Shown here: one piece after another, positions 30,039 through 38,293 of the stretch
Layout: the number at the start of each line of letters is the position of its first letter
Numbering within the stretch: the first letter of the stretch is position 1
Assembly (NCBI RefSeq): GCF_003014615.1
Contig: NZ_PYGI01000005.1
Location: 105,047 to 169,046 of the forward strand
Length of the DNA: 64,000 nucleotides
DNA from: Marinobacterium halophilum
GTDB taxonomy: Bacteria > Pseudomonadota > Gammaproteobacteria > Pseudomonadales > Balneatricaceae
Direction: 5' to 3'
Notes under the pieces: model-generated
Seen by the model: only the letters and a program-made list of their open reading frames with translations
Told to the model about the DNA's origin: nothing
Databases searched by the model: none
Translations under genes and position numbers: made by a program

Positions 30039-31400
30039 TTATACCCTCTGCTGCAATGACAGACCTACCAGCAGAGTAGCACCCTGCCCTAACTTTGATA
30101 ACAAACGAAACTCGCCACCCAGCAGCTCGACCCGTTCACGCATGTTACGCAAGCCGATCCCTTCAAACCGTTCCAGCACATCAGAGTCAAAGCCACACCC
30201 GTTATCCTGAAGTCGTAGCCATAGCATACCGGCCTGCCCCCACACACTCAATTTGAGCAGACTGGCATCTGCATGCCGCTCCACGTTAGTCAGCCCCTCC
30301 TGTACCAGGCGGTAAATGGTGATCTCCACATCTTCCGGCGGCTCTGCCACCGGCATGCGAATGTCTACCTGCAAACGCATACCAGTACGCTCGGCAAACC
30401 GACTGAGCAAGCCTTCCAGTGCGGCCTGCAATCCCAGATCATCCAGCAATGTCGGTCGCAAATCGTGTGATATTCGCCGCACTTCCTGAATGGCTTCATT
30501 CAGCACATCATAACCCTGGCCCAAGTCCTCCAGCCCACTCATGTCCTGCCGTTTCAGCTTGCGCTGCGCCAGTTCAATCCGGTACAGCACAGACACCATC
30601 AATTGATTGATGCCATCATGCAACTCACGAGAAAAACGCCGCCGATCCGCCACGTTGGCCAACACCGAACGATGAGCCAGCAGACGCAATCGACTGTCAG
30701 CCAGGCGACTTTCATGCAGATTTACGGCAATGCCCACGAGCACCACCAGCACGACAGCCACCGACATGATCACCAATACTGTAAAGAAGGTATTACGGAT
30801 ATTACGATTGACCTGCGCACGAATTTTGGCAACGTCGCGACTGATGTCATCAAGGTATAACCCTGTACCCAGCATCCAGTTCCACTTTGGCAGCAGCACC
30901 ACATAACTGAGCTTCTCGATATATTCCTGCCGCGACGGTTTTTGCCACAGATACTGATGGTACCCGCCCCCGTTCTCAACCTGTGCCAGCAGGTTACGGA
31001 TAACATAATCACCACGCCGGTCCTGCAGATCATACAAATTCTGACCTACCAGCTCAGGCAGTGTCGGGTGCACCAGGTTGGTGCCGTCCAGGGTATAAAC
31101 AAAGAAGTAACCGTCTGTGCCCTGCCCAAAGGTCATATCGGTCAGAATACGGCGTACATTCGCCTTTGCCTGCTCATCATCAACACCGGCATCATTGACG
31201 ATGTGCGCAATAGACGTAAGCGCCAGGTCAACATAGTTTTTAAGCTCACGTTGCCGTGACGACAGCAGACTTTCTTCAAATAGCCGAATTTCCTCTTCGG
31301 ACAATTGACGCGCCTGATTGAGACCAATCCAGGTAACAGCGGATGTCACCACCATCATCGGAATAAGAGAGAGGAGTAAGATCTTGAACTTGAGCGGCAT
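30039..31400 (-). CDS. Cache-domain sensor histidine kinase (HisKA_3)
   Basis: A 453-residue inner-membrane kinase. TM1 spans about residues 6-27 and TM2 about 205-228. The periplasmic part between them is a single Cache domain, recognised by GTDGYFFVYTLDGTNLVHP and LPKWNWMLGTGLYLDDI; this class often binds small organic acids. In the cytoplasm a HisKA_3 dimerisation domain carries His261 in FSRELHDGINQ. The GHKL ATPase has GLTNVERHADAS and a G-x-G-F loop (DNGCGFDS), as in NarX/DegS. It is tightly coupled to the response regulator downstream. It follows dctM by 65 bp with a hairpin between, so it may sense the substrate of the TRAP transporter. Confidence 0.93.
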   Translation of the reverse strand: MPLKFKILLLSLIPMMVVTSAVTWIGLNQARQLSEEEIRLFEESLLSSRQRELKNYVDLALTSIAHIVNDAGVDDEQAKANVRRILTDMTFGQGTDGYFFVYTLDGTNLVHPTLPELVGQNLYDLQDRRGDYVIRNLLAQVENGGGYHQYLWQKPSRQEYIEKLSYVVLLPKWNWMLGTGLYLDDISRDVAKIRAQVNRNIRNTFFTVLVIMSVAVVLVVLVGIAVNLHESRLADSRLRLLAHRSVLANVADRRRFSRELHDGINQLMVSVLYRIELAQRKLKRQDMSGLEDLGQGYDVLNEAIQEVRRISHDLRPTLLDDLGLQAALEGLLSRFAERTGMRLQVDIRMPVAEPPEDVEITIYRLVQEGLTNVERHADASLLKLSVWGQAGMLWLRLQDNGCGFDSDVLERFEGIGLRNMRERVELLGGEFRLLSKLGQGATLLVGLSLQQRV

Positions 31401-31431
31401 GAAACGGTACCCGCTGCAGGGAAACAGAAAT

Positions 31432-31453
31432 GCCCCGGGTTATACCCCGGGGC
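31432..31453 (-). terminator. GC-rich hairpin between dctM and the Cache kinase
   Basis: An 8-bp stem GCCCCGGG/CCCGGGGC with a six-base loop is followed on the minus strand by a T-rich but interrupted tail (ATTTCTGTTT). It could act as a partial terminator that lowers expression of the kinase-regulator pair relative to dctPQM, or protect the dctM mRNA end. Confidence 0.5.
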
Positions 31454-31465
31454 TACCGCTTGAGT

Positions 31466-32755
31466 TTAAACCAGTCCGTAAAGATCCGGGAACAAGAGTA
31501 TCGAGATAACGACCAGAACTTGCAGCAGGATGAAGGGCAACACTCCCTTATATATGTCCAGCGTACGAACCTGCGGCGGCGCCACACCCTTCAGATAAAA
31601 GAGACTGAAGCCAAACGGTGGCGTCAAAAAGCTGGTCTGCAGGTTCATTGCAATCAGAATGGCAAACCACAGCGGCGCAATGCCCAGAATTTCAGCCGCT
31701 GGCAACAGGATTGGCACGATGATGAAGCTGATCTCGACGAAATCGATGAAGAACCCCAAAATCATGATTGCCAACATCGACAGCAGCAGGAAGCCCATGG
31801 CACCACCCGGGAGATTGGACAGATAATGCTCGACCACCTCTTCACCACCGGTATAACTGAAAGCCATTGAGAAGGCCGTTGCCCCCAACAAGATGGCAAA
31901 GACCATCGCAGTCACCTTGACGGTTTCAGTTGCGGAGTCAAATACCATTTTCCAGCTGAACTGACCGTAAATAAGCGCCAGCAACAGCGCACCCACTCCA
32001 CCCAGAGCCGACGATTCGGTGGGCGTAGCAATACCGGCAAAGATGGAACCCAGCACCACCAAGATCAATGTTAACGGCGGGATAATAGCCTTCAACGCCT
32101 TGAATATCTGTTCTTTTCGGGTTCCGTCATTCGGATCCAGTGGCAATGCCGGTGCCACTTCAGGCTTGAGGTAGGTGTAGATCAGGATGTAGATGATATA
32201 GGCACCGATCAAAATCGAGCCCGGCAGTATTGCAGCCTGAAACAGGTCGCCCACCGGAATCCCCATAACATCACCCAGAATGATCAGGATAATCGAGGGC
32301 GGGATGATCTGCCCCAGCGTACCTGAAGCACAGATGGTGCCGCAGGCCAGCTTCTTGTCATAGTTGTATTTCAGCATTACCGGCAATGAGATCAAACCCA
32401 TCGCAACGACGGAAGCTCCCACCACACCAGTAGATGCTGCCAGCAACGCGCCCACCAGAACTGTAGAGATTGCCAGTCCGCCACGCACACCACCGAACAG
32501 CTTACCCATGGACTCCAGCAACTGCTCAGCAAGGCGAGTACGCTGCAAGACAATACCCATAAATACAAACAGCGGTACCGCCATCAGCACCGTATTTTCC
32601 ATGATGCTCTGAATACGGAACGGCATGAATGCAAACATGTCCGGACCTTCGGCATACACACCAAACCACAGCGCTACACCACCGAAAATAAAGGCTACCG
32701 GGAAGCCGATCAACAGCATCGCCAGAGCCACGAAAAACATTGTAATACCAATCAT
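31466..32755 (-). CDS. dctM: TRAP transporter large permease DctM
   Basis: The 12-helix large membrane subunit of a tripartite ATP-independent periplasmic transporter, 429 residues. It couples substrate entry to the sodium or proton gradient. Typical stretches are AVPLFVFMGIVLQRTRLAEQLL, STGVVGASVVAMGLISLP, GTLGQIIPPSIILIILG and the C-terminal TSFLTPPFGFSLFYLKGV. It is third in dctP-dctQ-dctM and starts 14 bp after dctQ. Confidence 0.96.
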   Translation of the reverse strand: MIGITMFFVALAMLLIGFPVAFIFGGVALWFGVYAEGPDMFAFMPFRIQSIMENTVLMAVPLFVFMGIVLQRTRLAEQLLESMGKLFGGVRGGLAISTVLVGALLAASTGVVGASVVAMGLISLPVMLKYNYDKKLACGTICASGTLGQIIPPSIILIILGDVMGIPVGDLFQAAILPGSILIGAYIIYILIYTYLKPEVAPALPLDPNDGTRKEQIFKALKAIIPPLTLILVVLGSIFAGIATPTESSALGGVGALLLALIYGQFSWKMVFDSATETVKVTAMVFAILLGATAFSMAFSYTGGEEVVEHYLSNLPGGAMGFLLLSMLAIMILGFFIDFVEISFIIVPILLPAAEILGIAPLWFAILIAMNLQTSFLTPPFGFSLFYLKGVAPPQVRTLDIYKGVLPFILLQVLVVISILLFPDLYGLV

Positions 32756-32769
32756 CGTGAGATCCTTCG

Positions 32770-33306
32770 TCAGTGCTGTGTCGGAATATAGTCATCACCC
32801 TGGTGATGACCCTTGAGTATATTGATCGACCTCAGCATCATTCCCACCCCACTGATGAAGGTGCAGAAAAGGGCAAAGGGGATTACAGCCTTGATAACCC
32901 AGCGGTAAGACAAGCCACCGGGGTCACCTGATGTTTCACCCAACTCAAACGACTCGCGCGCAAAATCCACGCCATACCAAGCCACCAAGAGACAAAAGGG
33001 AAACAGCAAGGTCAGAATCCCGAAGAGATCGACAAAAGCCTTCCGCTTCAGACTCAAACCTTCGTACACGATATCGACACGTACATGACCACCCGCTCTG
33101 AGCGTAAATGGCACACCCAACATGAACATGGCAGCAAACAGGTGCCACTCCAGTTCTTGCATGCCGATGGAAACATCATTGAACAGGTAACGCGTGATTA
33201 CGTCATAGAAGACGTTGAACAACATCAATACAAACAGTACAGCAGAGATCTTGCCCAACCAGTCGGAGAAAGCATTGATCGTCTGCTCAAGGCGTAACAG
33301 AAACAT
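32770..33306 (-). CDS. dctQ: TRAP transporter small permease DctQ
   Basis: A 178-residue four-helix membrane subunit that joins the binding protein to DctM. It has the conserved pattern R-Y-x-F, then Q-E-L-x-W-H-L-F (GMQELEWHLFAAMFML), and GGHVRVDIVYEGLSLKRKAF. These are the standard DctQ signatures of TRAP systems for organic acids. It lies between dctP and dctM in a single unit. Confidence 0.95.
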   Translation of the reverse strand: MFLLRLEQTINAFSDWLGKISAVLFVLMLFNVFYDVITRYLFNDVSIGMQELEWHLFAAMFMLGVPFTLRAGGHVRVDIVYEGLSLKRKAFVDLFGILTLLFPFCLLVAWYGVDFARESFELGETSGDPGGLSYRWVIKAVIPFALFCTFISGVGMMLRSINILKGHHQGDDYIPTQH

Positions 33307-33387
33307 GTGAAGTCCTCACAGACAGGAACAGCAGACACATCGTCTGGTGATGAATGGGGCCTGGATTGCCCAAGCCCCACGACTGAC

Positions 33388-34461
33388 TTACTCGAAGCTG
33401 TTCAAGTAGGCCCGGTCAGCAATATCGGTCCACTGACGCACCACACCCATATACTCAGCCTGGGAGTCGAGAATCTCCTTCGCAAGCGGGTCGTTGGCAG
33501 AATGCTCAGCCAGCAGGTCGTCATTGGCCTGACGCAAGGCCGTCATCACTTCATCAGGGAAGGTTTTCACCTCGACATTCGGATATTCGGCCTTCATGGT
33601 GGCCCAGTTCTTACCCGACTCATGATGCGACTTAATAGTCATGTCATATGCCGCGACACGCATCGCTGTCGTCAGGATCTCCTGCAAATCAGCCGGCAAC
33701 TTCTCAAATGTACGCTTGTTCACGATAAACTGCAGCTCGGTGCCAGGCTCATGCCAGCCGGTGTAGTAGTAAGGTGCAATTTTATGGAAGCCCATACGCA
33801 GATCCATGGACGGACCTACCCATTCAAGCGCGTCGATGGTGCGGCGCTCCAGCGAGGTATACAGCTCACCCGGCGGGATATTGGTCGGATTGGCGCCCAG
33901 CTTGGCCAACACTTCACCGGCAAAGCCCGGTATACGCATCTTCAGACCCTGAAGGTCTTCGACGGTGTTGATCTCTTTCTGGAACCAGCCACCCATCTGC
34001 ACACCGGTATTACCGCCCGGAAATGACATCAGATTGAAGGGCTCATACACTTTCTGCATCAGCTCCATGCCATCGCCGTAATAGAACCAGCCATACTGCT
34101 CGGTTGCTGTCATACCAAACGGCATAGTGGTGAAATACAGGGTGTTGGGCACCTTGCCTTTCCAGTAGTAGGACGCCGAATGCCCCATGTCGTACTGCCC
34201 GGCACGGACCATATCGAATACGCCAAACGCAGACTTGTGCTTGTTAGCCGTATCGATACGAATCTCGAGTCGACCGTTTGACATCTTGTTAGCCAGATCA
34301 GCCATGCGTCGGGCAGGTTCACTGAAGACACCGAAGTTGGTCGGCCAGGTTTCGGCCAGCTTCAGCTTGTAGACTTTCTCGGCGGCCTGGGCCGGGCTGA
34401 TCAGCACGGCTGCACAGGCAGCGGCCGTCAGAATTTTACGAGCAAAGGTCAGTTTAAACAT
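33388..34461 (-). CDS. dctP: TRAP transporter solute-binding protein DctP (TakP-like)
   Basis: A 357-residue periplasmic binding protein with a signal peptide ending near AQAAEK (about residue 26). The central part reads RRTIDALEWVGPSMDLRMGF and YYYTGWHEPGTELQFIVNK. This W-x-G-P and G-W-H-E-P-G pattern is that of the TakP/lactate-binding branch, whose members bind 2-oxo or 2-hydroxy monocarboxylates together with a metal ion. Pyruvate, lactate or a longer oxo-acid is therefore the best guess; it is not proven. Arg at RMRIPGFAG is the conserved carboxylate-binding arginine of DctP proteins. It is first in dctPQM, 167 bp after the LuxP-associated kinase. Confidence 0.93.
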   Translation of the reverse strand: MFKLTFARKILTAAACAAVLISPAQAAEKVYKLKLAETWPTNFGVFSEPARRMADLANKMSNGRLEIRIDTANKHKSAFGVFDMVRAGQYDMGHSASYYWKGKVPNTLYFTTMPFGMTATEQYGWFYYGDGMELMQKVYEPFNLMSFPGGNTGVQMGGWFQKEINTVEDLQGLKMRIPGFAGEVLAKLGANPTNIPPGELYTSLERRTIDALEWVGPSMDLRMGFHKIAPYYYTGWHEPGTELQFIVNKRTFEKLPADLQEILTTAMRVAAYDMTIKSHHESGKNWATMKAEYPNVEVKTFPDEVMTALRQANDDLLAEHSANDPLAKEILDSQAEYMGVVRQWTDIADRAYLNSFE

Positions 34462-34597
34462 TATTTTTATCCATCCTCTGTTGTCATTCCGACCGGCGCA
34501 TCGGGCATGTCACCGGCAATCAACAGTATCAACAGAAGGACGTGATAAAAATATTCGCAAAAACCCGCAACTACCCGCCATTTATACGCAGATCAGA

Positions 34598-34627
34598 ACG
34601 TAGTTTCCGCAGGATTGGCTACGTAGT
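34598..34627. promoter_or_regulatory. Direct repeat ACGTAGT upstream of dctP
   Basis: ACGTAGT occurs at 34598-34604 and 34621-34627, 23 bp apart, close to two helical turns. The second copy is within the palindrome CTACGTAG (34619-34626). They lie about 140-165 bp upstream of dctP, overlapping the end of the upstream kinase gene by none or a few bases. Paired sites of this kind suit a NarL/FixJ-type regulator such as the one in this cluster; this is inference. Confidence 0.35.
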
Positions 34628-34628
34628 A

Positions 34629-36365
34629 TTACGGTGTTTTTTCGCTTTCCGGTGCCGACAGAGGTGCAAGGTAGGCATACTCGGCAGGAATAAACAGCTC
34701 AATACGCACTCCGTGCCCAGAGGCAATCGTCAGCTCGGCATGCATGTGCTCTGCTCGCTCACGTATCCCCAATAGGCCAAACCCTCCAGTTTGAGCCCGC
34801 TCCCGAGCATCACCGAGACCTTGGCCATCATCTTCGATAACCATACGCAACCCGGTCGGCTCATCACATAACTGCACCAGCACATAGGTTCCATGCGCAT
34901 GCCGCGCCACATTGGACAACGCTTCCTGGGCAATACGGTAAAGATTGGACATCAGCTCAGCCTGTAACGGCCGAGTCTGATTGATATCCAGCTCAACCGC
35001 ATAATCCAGCTGCTCCAACAGCTTGACTACCGGCAGTGCGGCCACGCTGACCCCCAAACCAAAATCACTGAGTTCAGAAGGCCGCAACATACGAATACGA
35101 TGATAAACCGTGTCATAAATGCTATTGACCAGCGTCATCGCATGCTCCAGGTTCTCAATACAGGGCTCACCTGCCTGAAGCTCATCATGATGCAGTTGCA
35201 GGTTCATTTTGACCGCCACCAACAACTGCGCCATATCGTCATGCAACTCACTGGACAAACGTAGTCGTTCACGCTCTTGCGTCTGCATCAGGTGCTGCAA
35301 AATCTGCCGCTTTTCCTCATTGTTCTGTGACAACTGCATATTGACGCTTTCCAGCTCGTCTTCTCGCGCCTTCAGACAATTAACAATGCTGACGATCTCT
35401 TCACCGATAAGGTTGAATTCACGAATGCGGGTTTGCGGCCAGCGGGTGTTGCGGTCCGTATTGGCGAGGCGGGTAAATGCGATCAGCTGCTGCAACTGGC
35501 GGTCCACCGCACCCGACAGCAGTAACGACATCACCAACGACACAACCAGCGCCAGCAGACAACCGTAAAAAAGCGTTTCAATCAGTACCGTCCGCAGCTG
35601 CATCTGCGCCTGGTCACTGGATATCAGACCGATGCGAACATTCTGGCCAAGTTGTGTCAGCCCTTCAGAATAGGTGATACCCACACGCCGCTCACGCTCG
35701 GCATCTGCTGACATTCGATCCAGAATGGTCAGTGGCTGCTCGTCGCCAAACAGCCCCAGCATCTGTAAGCCATCGGCTGGCAATAACAGCTGATTCAACA
35801 GGTAACGATTATTCTTCAGGCGAATGCCCACCATCAACTGGCCTACAATCTTGCCGGACTCACTCAACTCCAGTGGAGTTGAATACACGGCCAGCCACTC
35901 GCCGTTGAGCTGCACCTGACGCCACCCATAGGCTGCAAACTCGCCATGTTCGCGCACCAGATCCTCGCAAGGCATGACACTCAACTCAGGCACATAACTG
36001 CGCGACAGATAGCAACGTGCGGATGCAAAGAAGGACGCGGCGACAAAATCATAGTGCAGGTTCTCATAACGCTCCTCCCAACGGGTAAGGCTGCGGTGAA
36101 ACTGCAGCTGATCACCGGTATACAGCGCCTCCACACGGTCCGCATTGGCGGCAATCGCCAGAGCCTCGTCCTCCACGTTTGCAAGATAGTCATGCAAACG
36201 TTGCTCATAGCGCGCCGCCAGTCCTCGATTATACCCCTCGGCCTGAAGCTCGATGACGCCTCGGGACTGAATAAAGGCAGTACTGATGAATACCATCAGA
36301 AAGACCAGCGACGACCCCAACGTCAGCAAAAATGTCAGCGTTTTAAAACGCGGCTTAGTTGCCAT
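34629..36365 (-). CDS. LuxP-associated sensor histidine kinase (HisKA_3 class)
   Basis: A 578-residue inner-membrane kinase. TM1 is at about 9-32 and TM2 about 261-286, enclosing a 228-residue periplasmic domain, close in size to that of LuxQ. A HAMP-like linker and coiled coil (about 288-365) lead to a HisKA_3 domain with His375 in RLSSELHDDMAQLL. The GHKL ATPase has Asn485 (EALSNVARHA) and the glycine loops EDDGQGLGD and GGFGLLGIRERA. No receiver or HPt domain is present, so it is not a LuxQ-type hybrid. The ATG chosen overlaps the luxP-like stop by 11 bases with GGAG upstream; a longer frame would add 55 implausible residues. It is presumably the signalling partner of the LuxP-like protein. 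Confidence 0.9.
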   Translation of the reverse strand: MATKPRFKTLTFLLTLGSSLVFLMVFISTAFIQSRGVIELQAEGYNRGLAARYEQRLHDYLANVEDEALAIAANADRVEALYTGDQLQFHRSLTRWEERYENLHYDFVAASFFASARCYLSRSYVPELSVMPCEDLVREHGEFAAYGWRQVQLNGEWLAVYSTPLELSESGKIVGQLMVGIRLKNNRYLLNQLLLPADGLQMLGLFGDEQPLTILDRMSADAERERRVGITYSEGLTQLGQNVRIGLISSDQAQMQLRTVLIETLFYGCLLALVVSLVMSLLLSGAVDRQLQQLIAFTRLANTDRNTRWPQTRIREFNLIGEEIVSIVNCLKAREDELESVNMQLSQNNEEKRQILQHLMQTQERERLRLSSELHDDMAQLLVAVKMNLQLHHDELQAGEPCIENLEHAMTLVNSIYDTVYHRIRMLRPSELSDFGLGVSVAALPVVKLLEQLDYAVELDINQTRPLQAELMSNLYRIAQEALSNVARHAHGTYVLVQLCDEPTGLRMVIEDDGQGLGDARERAQTGGFGLLGIRERAEHMHAELTIASGHGVRIELFIPAEYAYLAPLSAPESEKTP

Positions 36366-37509
36366 TGGAATGCACTCCAGAGTAGCGGTGCGCACGTGCT
36401 TCCTGTTCTCGAATACTGGCATCCGACATGCCTTTATGCAGCACGGTAAAGCGCCCCGCATACACCAGCGGTACCGGAAGCCCCAACAGTTCTCGCCGTA
36501 TCGCTTCAGCAATCGCAATACCGCTTTCATCGCTCATCCGCATTAACACCAGCGGAAGCGACCCGGCACGCAGCTGTTCAATCTCTTCCGGCCCGCCACC
36601 CCAACCATTCACCATCACATCCTGTCGATCCAGTTCAGCCAAGGCGTCCAACACTCCCAGCGCCAGGTCTGTCGAGCAGGCATAAATATAATCCAGTTGC
36701 GGGGACTCACGCAGCATCTGCAATGCAGCAACCCGCCCGCCTTCACGGCTGGAGTCAGAATAGAAGCTGCTGCGTAATCGGTGTGCGGCAGGCTGCGCCT
36801 GAATAAAGTTGACCCCCCGCATCTGACTCACCAGCCCCTTACTGCGAAACAGAACGCCGTAATCAGCTTGATCCGGGAAACGATCACGAAATTGCTGCGC
36901 AAGTATCTGTGCACCTTCAGCATGGTCAAAACCGACATACATAAAAGGCTGACGTTTATCCCAGGCTTTCAACGGCGTGGTGATATTCTGCAGGATCAAA
37001 CGGGTGTCCGTGTTCTGGACCAGACGCTCGACGATCAATTTCTGACGTGGAGAATCCAAGGTATAGATCAGATAATCCGGCTTCCACGCAAGCAGCTCGT
37101 GAATCTGCCGAATCTGTTCATCGAATTGAGTATTGGGTGCGGTGTAACGCGTTTCCAGCCAATAGCGAATGCCCAGTGCATCCAGACGCCCAGTCAGCGC
37201 ATTTTCACTATCCGACCAATAACTGGATGCCTGCAGTCCCGGATACACTTGAGCAATCCGAATCGTTTTTTGTCGTAACGCGGCAGGCACGCCAACAGGA
37301 TCCTGCTGGACTGCATGAACCAGCTCATCCAGCCAGGGCTTCTGGTCGGGATGCATGGAATAATATTGATCAACCGACCAGTAATCGCCCAGCCCCGCTG
37401 CGCGCAGGGTGGTTGATATCGCCAACAAAGCCGGCAACATGATCACCAACAGCAGTGTAACCCCGAACGGCAGACGTGGGCATACCCTTCCCTGTATTGT
37501 ATTTTGCAT
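36355..37509 (-). CDS. luxP: LuxP-type autoinducer-2 periplasmic binding protein
   Basis: A 384-residue periplasmic binding protein with an N-terminal signal or anchor segment (about 15-37). It closely resembles Vibrio LuxP: the stretches LILQNITTPL, QPFMYVGFDHAEG, DYIYACSTDLALG and NGWGGG are near-identical to what I remember. The residues that contact borated AI-2 in LuxP structures (Gln77, Ser79, Trp82, Asn159, Arg215, Ser265-Thr266-Asp267, Trp289, Arg310) align with Gln93, Ser95, Trp98, Asn175, Arg231, Ser279-Thr280-Asp281, Trp303 and Arg324, all unchanged. AI-2 binding is thus well supported. The downstream kinase gene overlaps by 11 bases. A sugar-binding protein is the alternative, but unlikely given the pocket. 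Confidence 0.92.
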   Translation of the reverse strand: MQNTIQGRVCPRLPFGVTLLLVIMLPALLAISTTLRAAGLGDYWSVDQYYSMHPDQKPWLDELVHAVQQDPVGVPAALRQKTIRIAQVYPGLQASSYWSDSENALTGRLDALGIRYWLETRYTAPNTQFDEQIRQIHELLAWKPDYLIYTLDSPRQKLIVERLVQNTDTRLILQNITTPLKAWDKRQPFMYVGFDHAEGAQILAQQFRDRFPDQADYGVLFRSKGLVSQMRGVNFIQAQPAAHRLRSSFYSDSSREGGRVAALQMLRESPQLDYIYACSTDLALGVLDALAELDRQDVMVNGWGGGPEEIEQLRAGSLPLVLMRMSDESGIAIAEAIRRELLGLPVPLVYAGRFTVLHKGMSDASIREQEARAHRYSGVHSNGN

Positions 37510-37545
37510 CCTGTCTTCCCGGTTTATCTACTCGCAGAGCATCCG

Positions 37546-38283
37546 TCAGGCACGGACAAAAAAGATGACGGTCATGACCAGACCCACCAGCACCACAAAA
37601 ATCTTGACCCAGCGAGCCGGCAAGCGGCGCGACAACGCCGCCCCCTGATAACCACCCGCCGTTGCCGCCAACATCATTACCACAGCTTCCAGCCAAAGCA
37701 CCTTGCCGGCAACAGCGAAGGCGATCACCGAAATCAGCGAAATAACGAACGAAATCCAATTCTTGAGGCCGTTCATCAACAACATGCTGGTCATTCCGGC
37801 GGCAGCCAACATCGCCAGCAGCATAATGCCCAACCCACCATTAAAATAGCCGCCATAGAGCGCCACGACAAACAAACCGGGCAACAGCGGTAACGGATGT
37901 TCACTTTTACGCACCCGCGCCAGCAGCTGCTGACCAAAGGCAAACATCAGCGTCGCCAGCAGCAAAAGCAATGGCACCACTTGTGAAAACAGCTCTGCCG
38001 GGGTGATCAGCAGCAGCAATCCGCCACACAGCCCGCCGGCCAACCCAACCAGTGACATCTGAACATGCTGACGGCGACTCAGCTCACCCAGCTCGCGACG
38101 AAAACCGGCAGCCCCGCCCAAATAGCCGGGTAATACCGCAACCGCACTGGTAGCATTAGCGATGATCGGAGGGACTCCAGCCCACACCAGAGCGGGAAAG
38201 GTAAGAAAGGAGCCACCGCCTGCAATCGCATTCAATACCCCCGCCAGATAACCGGCTACCAGCAATACACTCCACTCCAGCAT
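37546..38283 (-). CDS. TSUP family permease (TauE/SafE-type)
   Basis: A 245-residue inner-membrane protein with about eight hydrophobic helices in two repeats. The conserved N-terminal GVLNAIAGGGSFLTFPALVW and the mid-protein YGGYFNGGLGIMLLAML are the two signature stretches of the TSUP family. Members move sulfite, sulfoacetate or other organic sulfur compounds; the substrate cannot be told. GGAG-TAGATC precedes the ATG. It lies 10 bp after uvrB and 36 bp before the luxP-like gene, all on one strand, so read-through among the three is likely. Confidence 0.9.
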   Translation of the reverse strand: MLEWSVLLVAGYLAGVLNAIAGGGSFLTFPALVWAGVPPIIANATSAVAVLPGYLGGAAGFRRELGELSRRQHVQMSLVGLAGGLCGGLLLLITPAELFSQVVPLLLLLATLMFAFGQQLLARVRKSEHPLPLLPGLFVVALYGGYFNGGLGIMLLAMLAAAGMTSMLLMNGLKNWISFVISLISVIAFAVAGKVLWLEAVVMMLAATAGGYQGAALSRRLPARWVKIFVVLVGLVMTVIFFVRA

Positions 38284-38293
38284 GATCTACTCC

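Noticed and set aside
34540..34600. Possible sigma-54 promoter (TGGCGGG...TTGCGG on the minus strand) upstream of dctP
   Set aside because: The distance between the GG and GC elements is one base too short for sigma-54, and the regulator in the cluster lacks an AAA+ domain.
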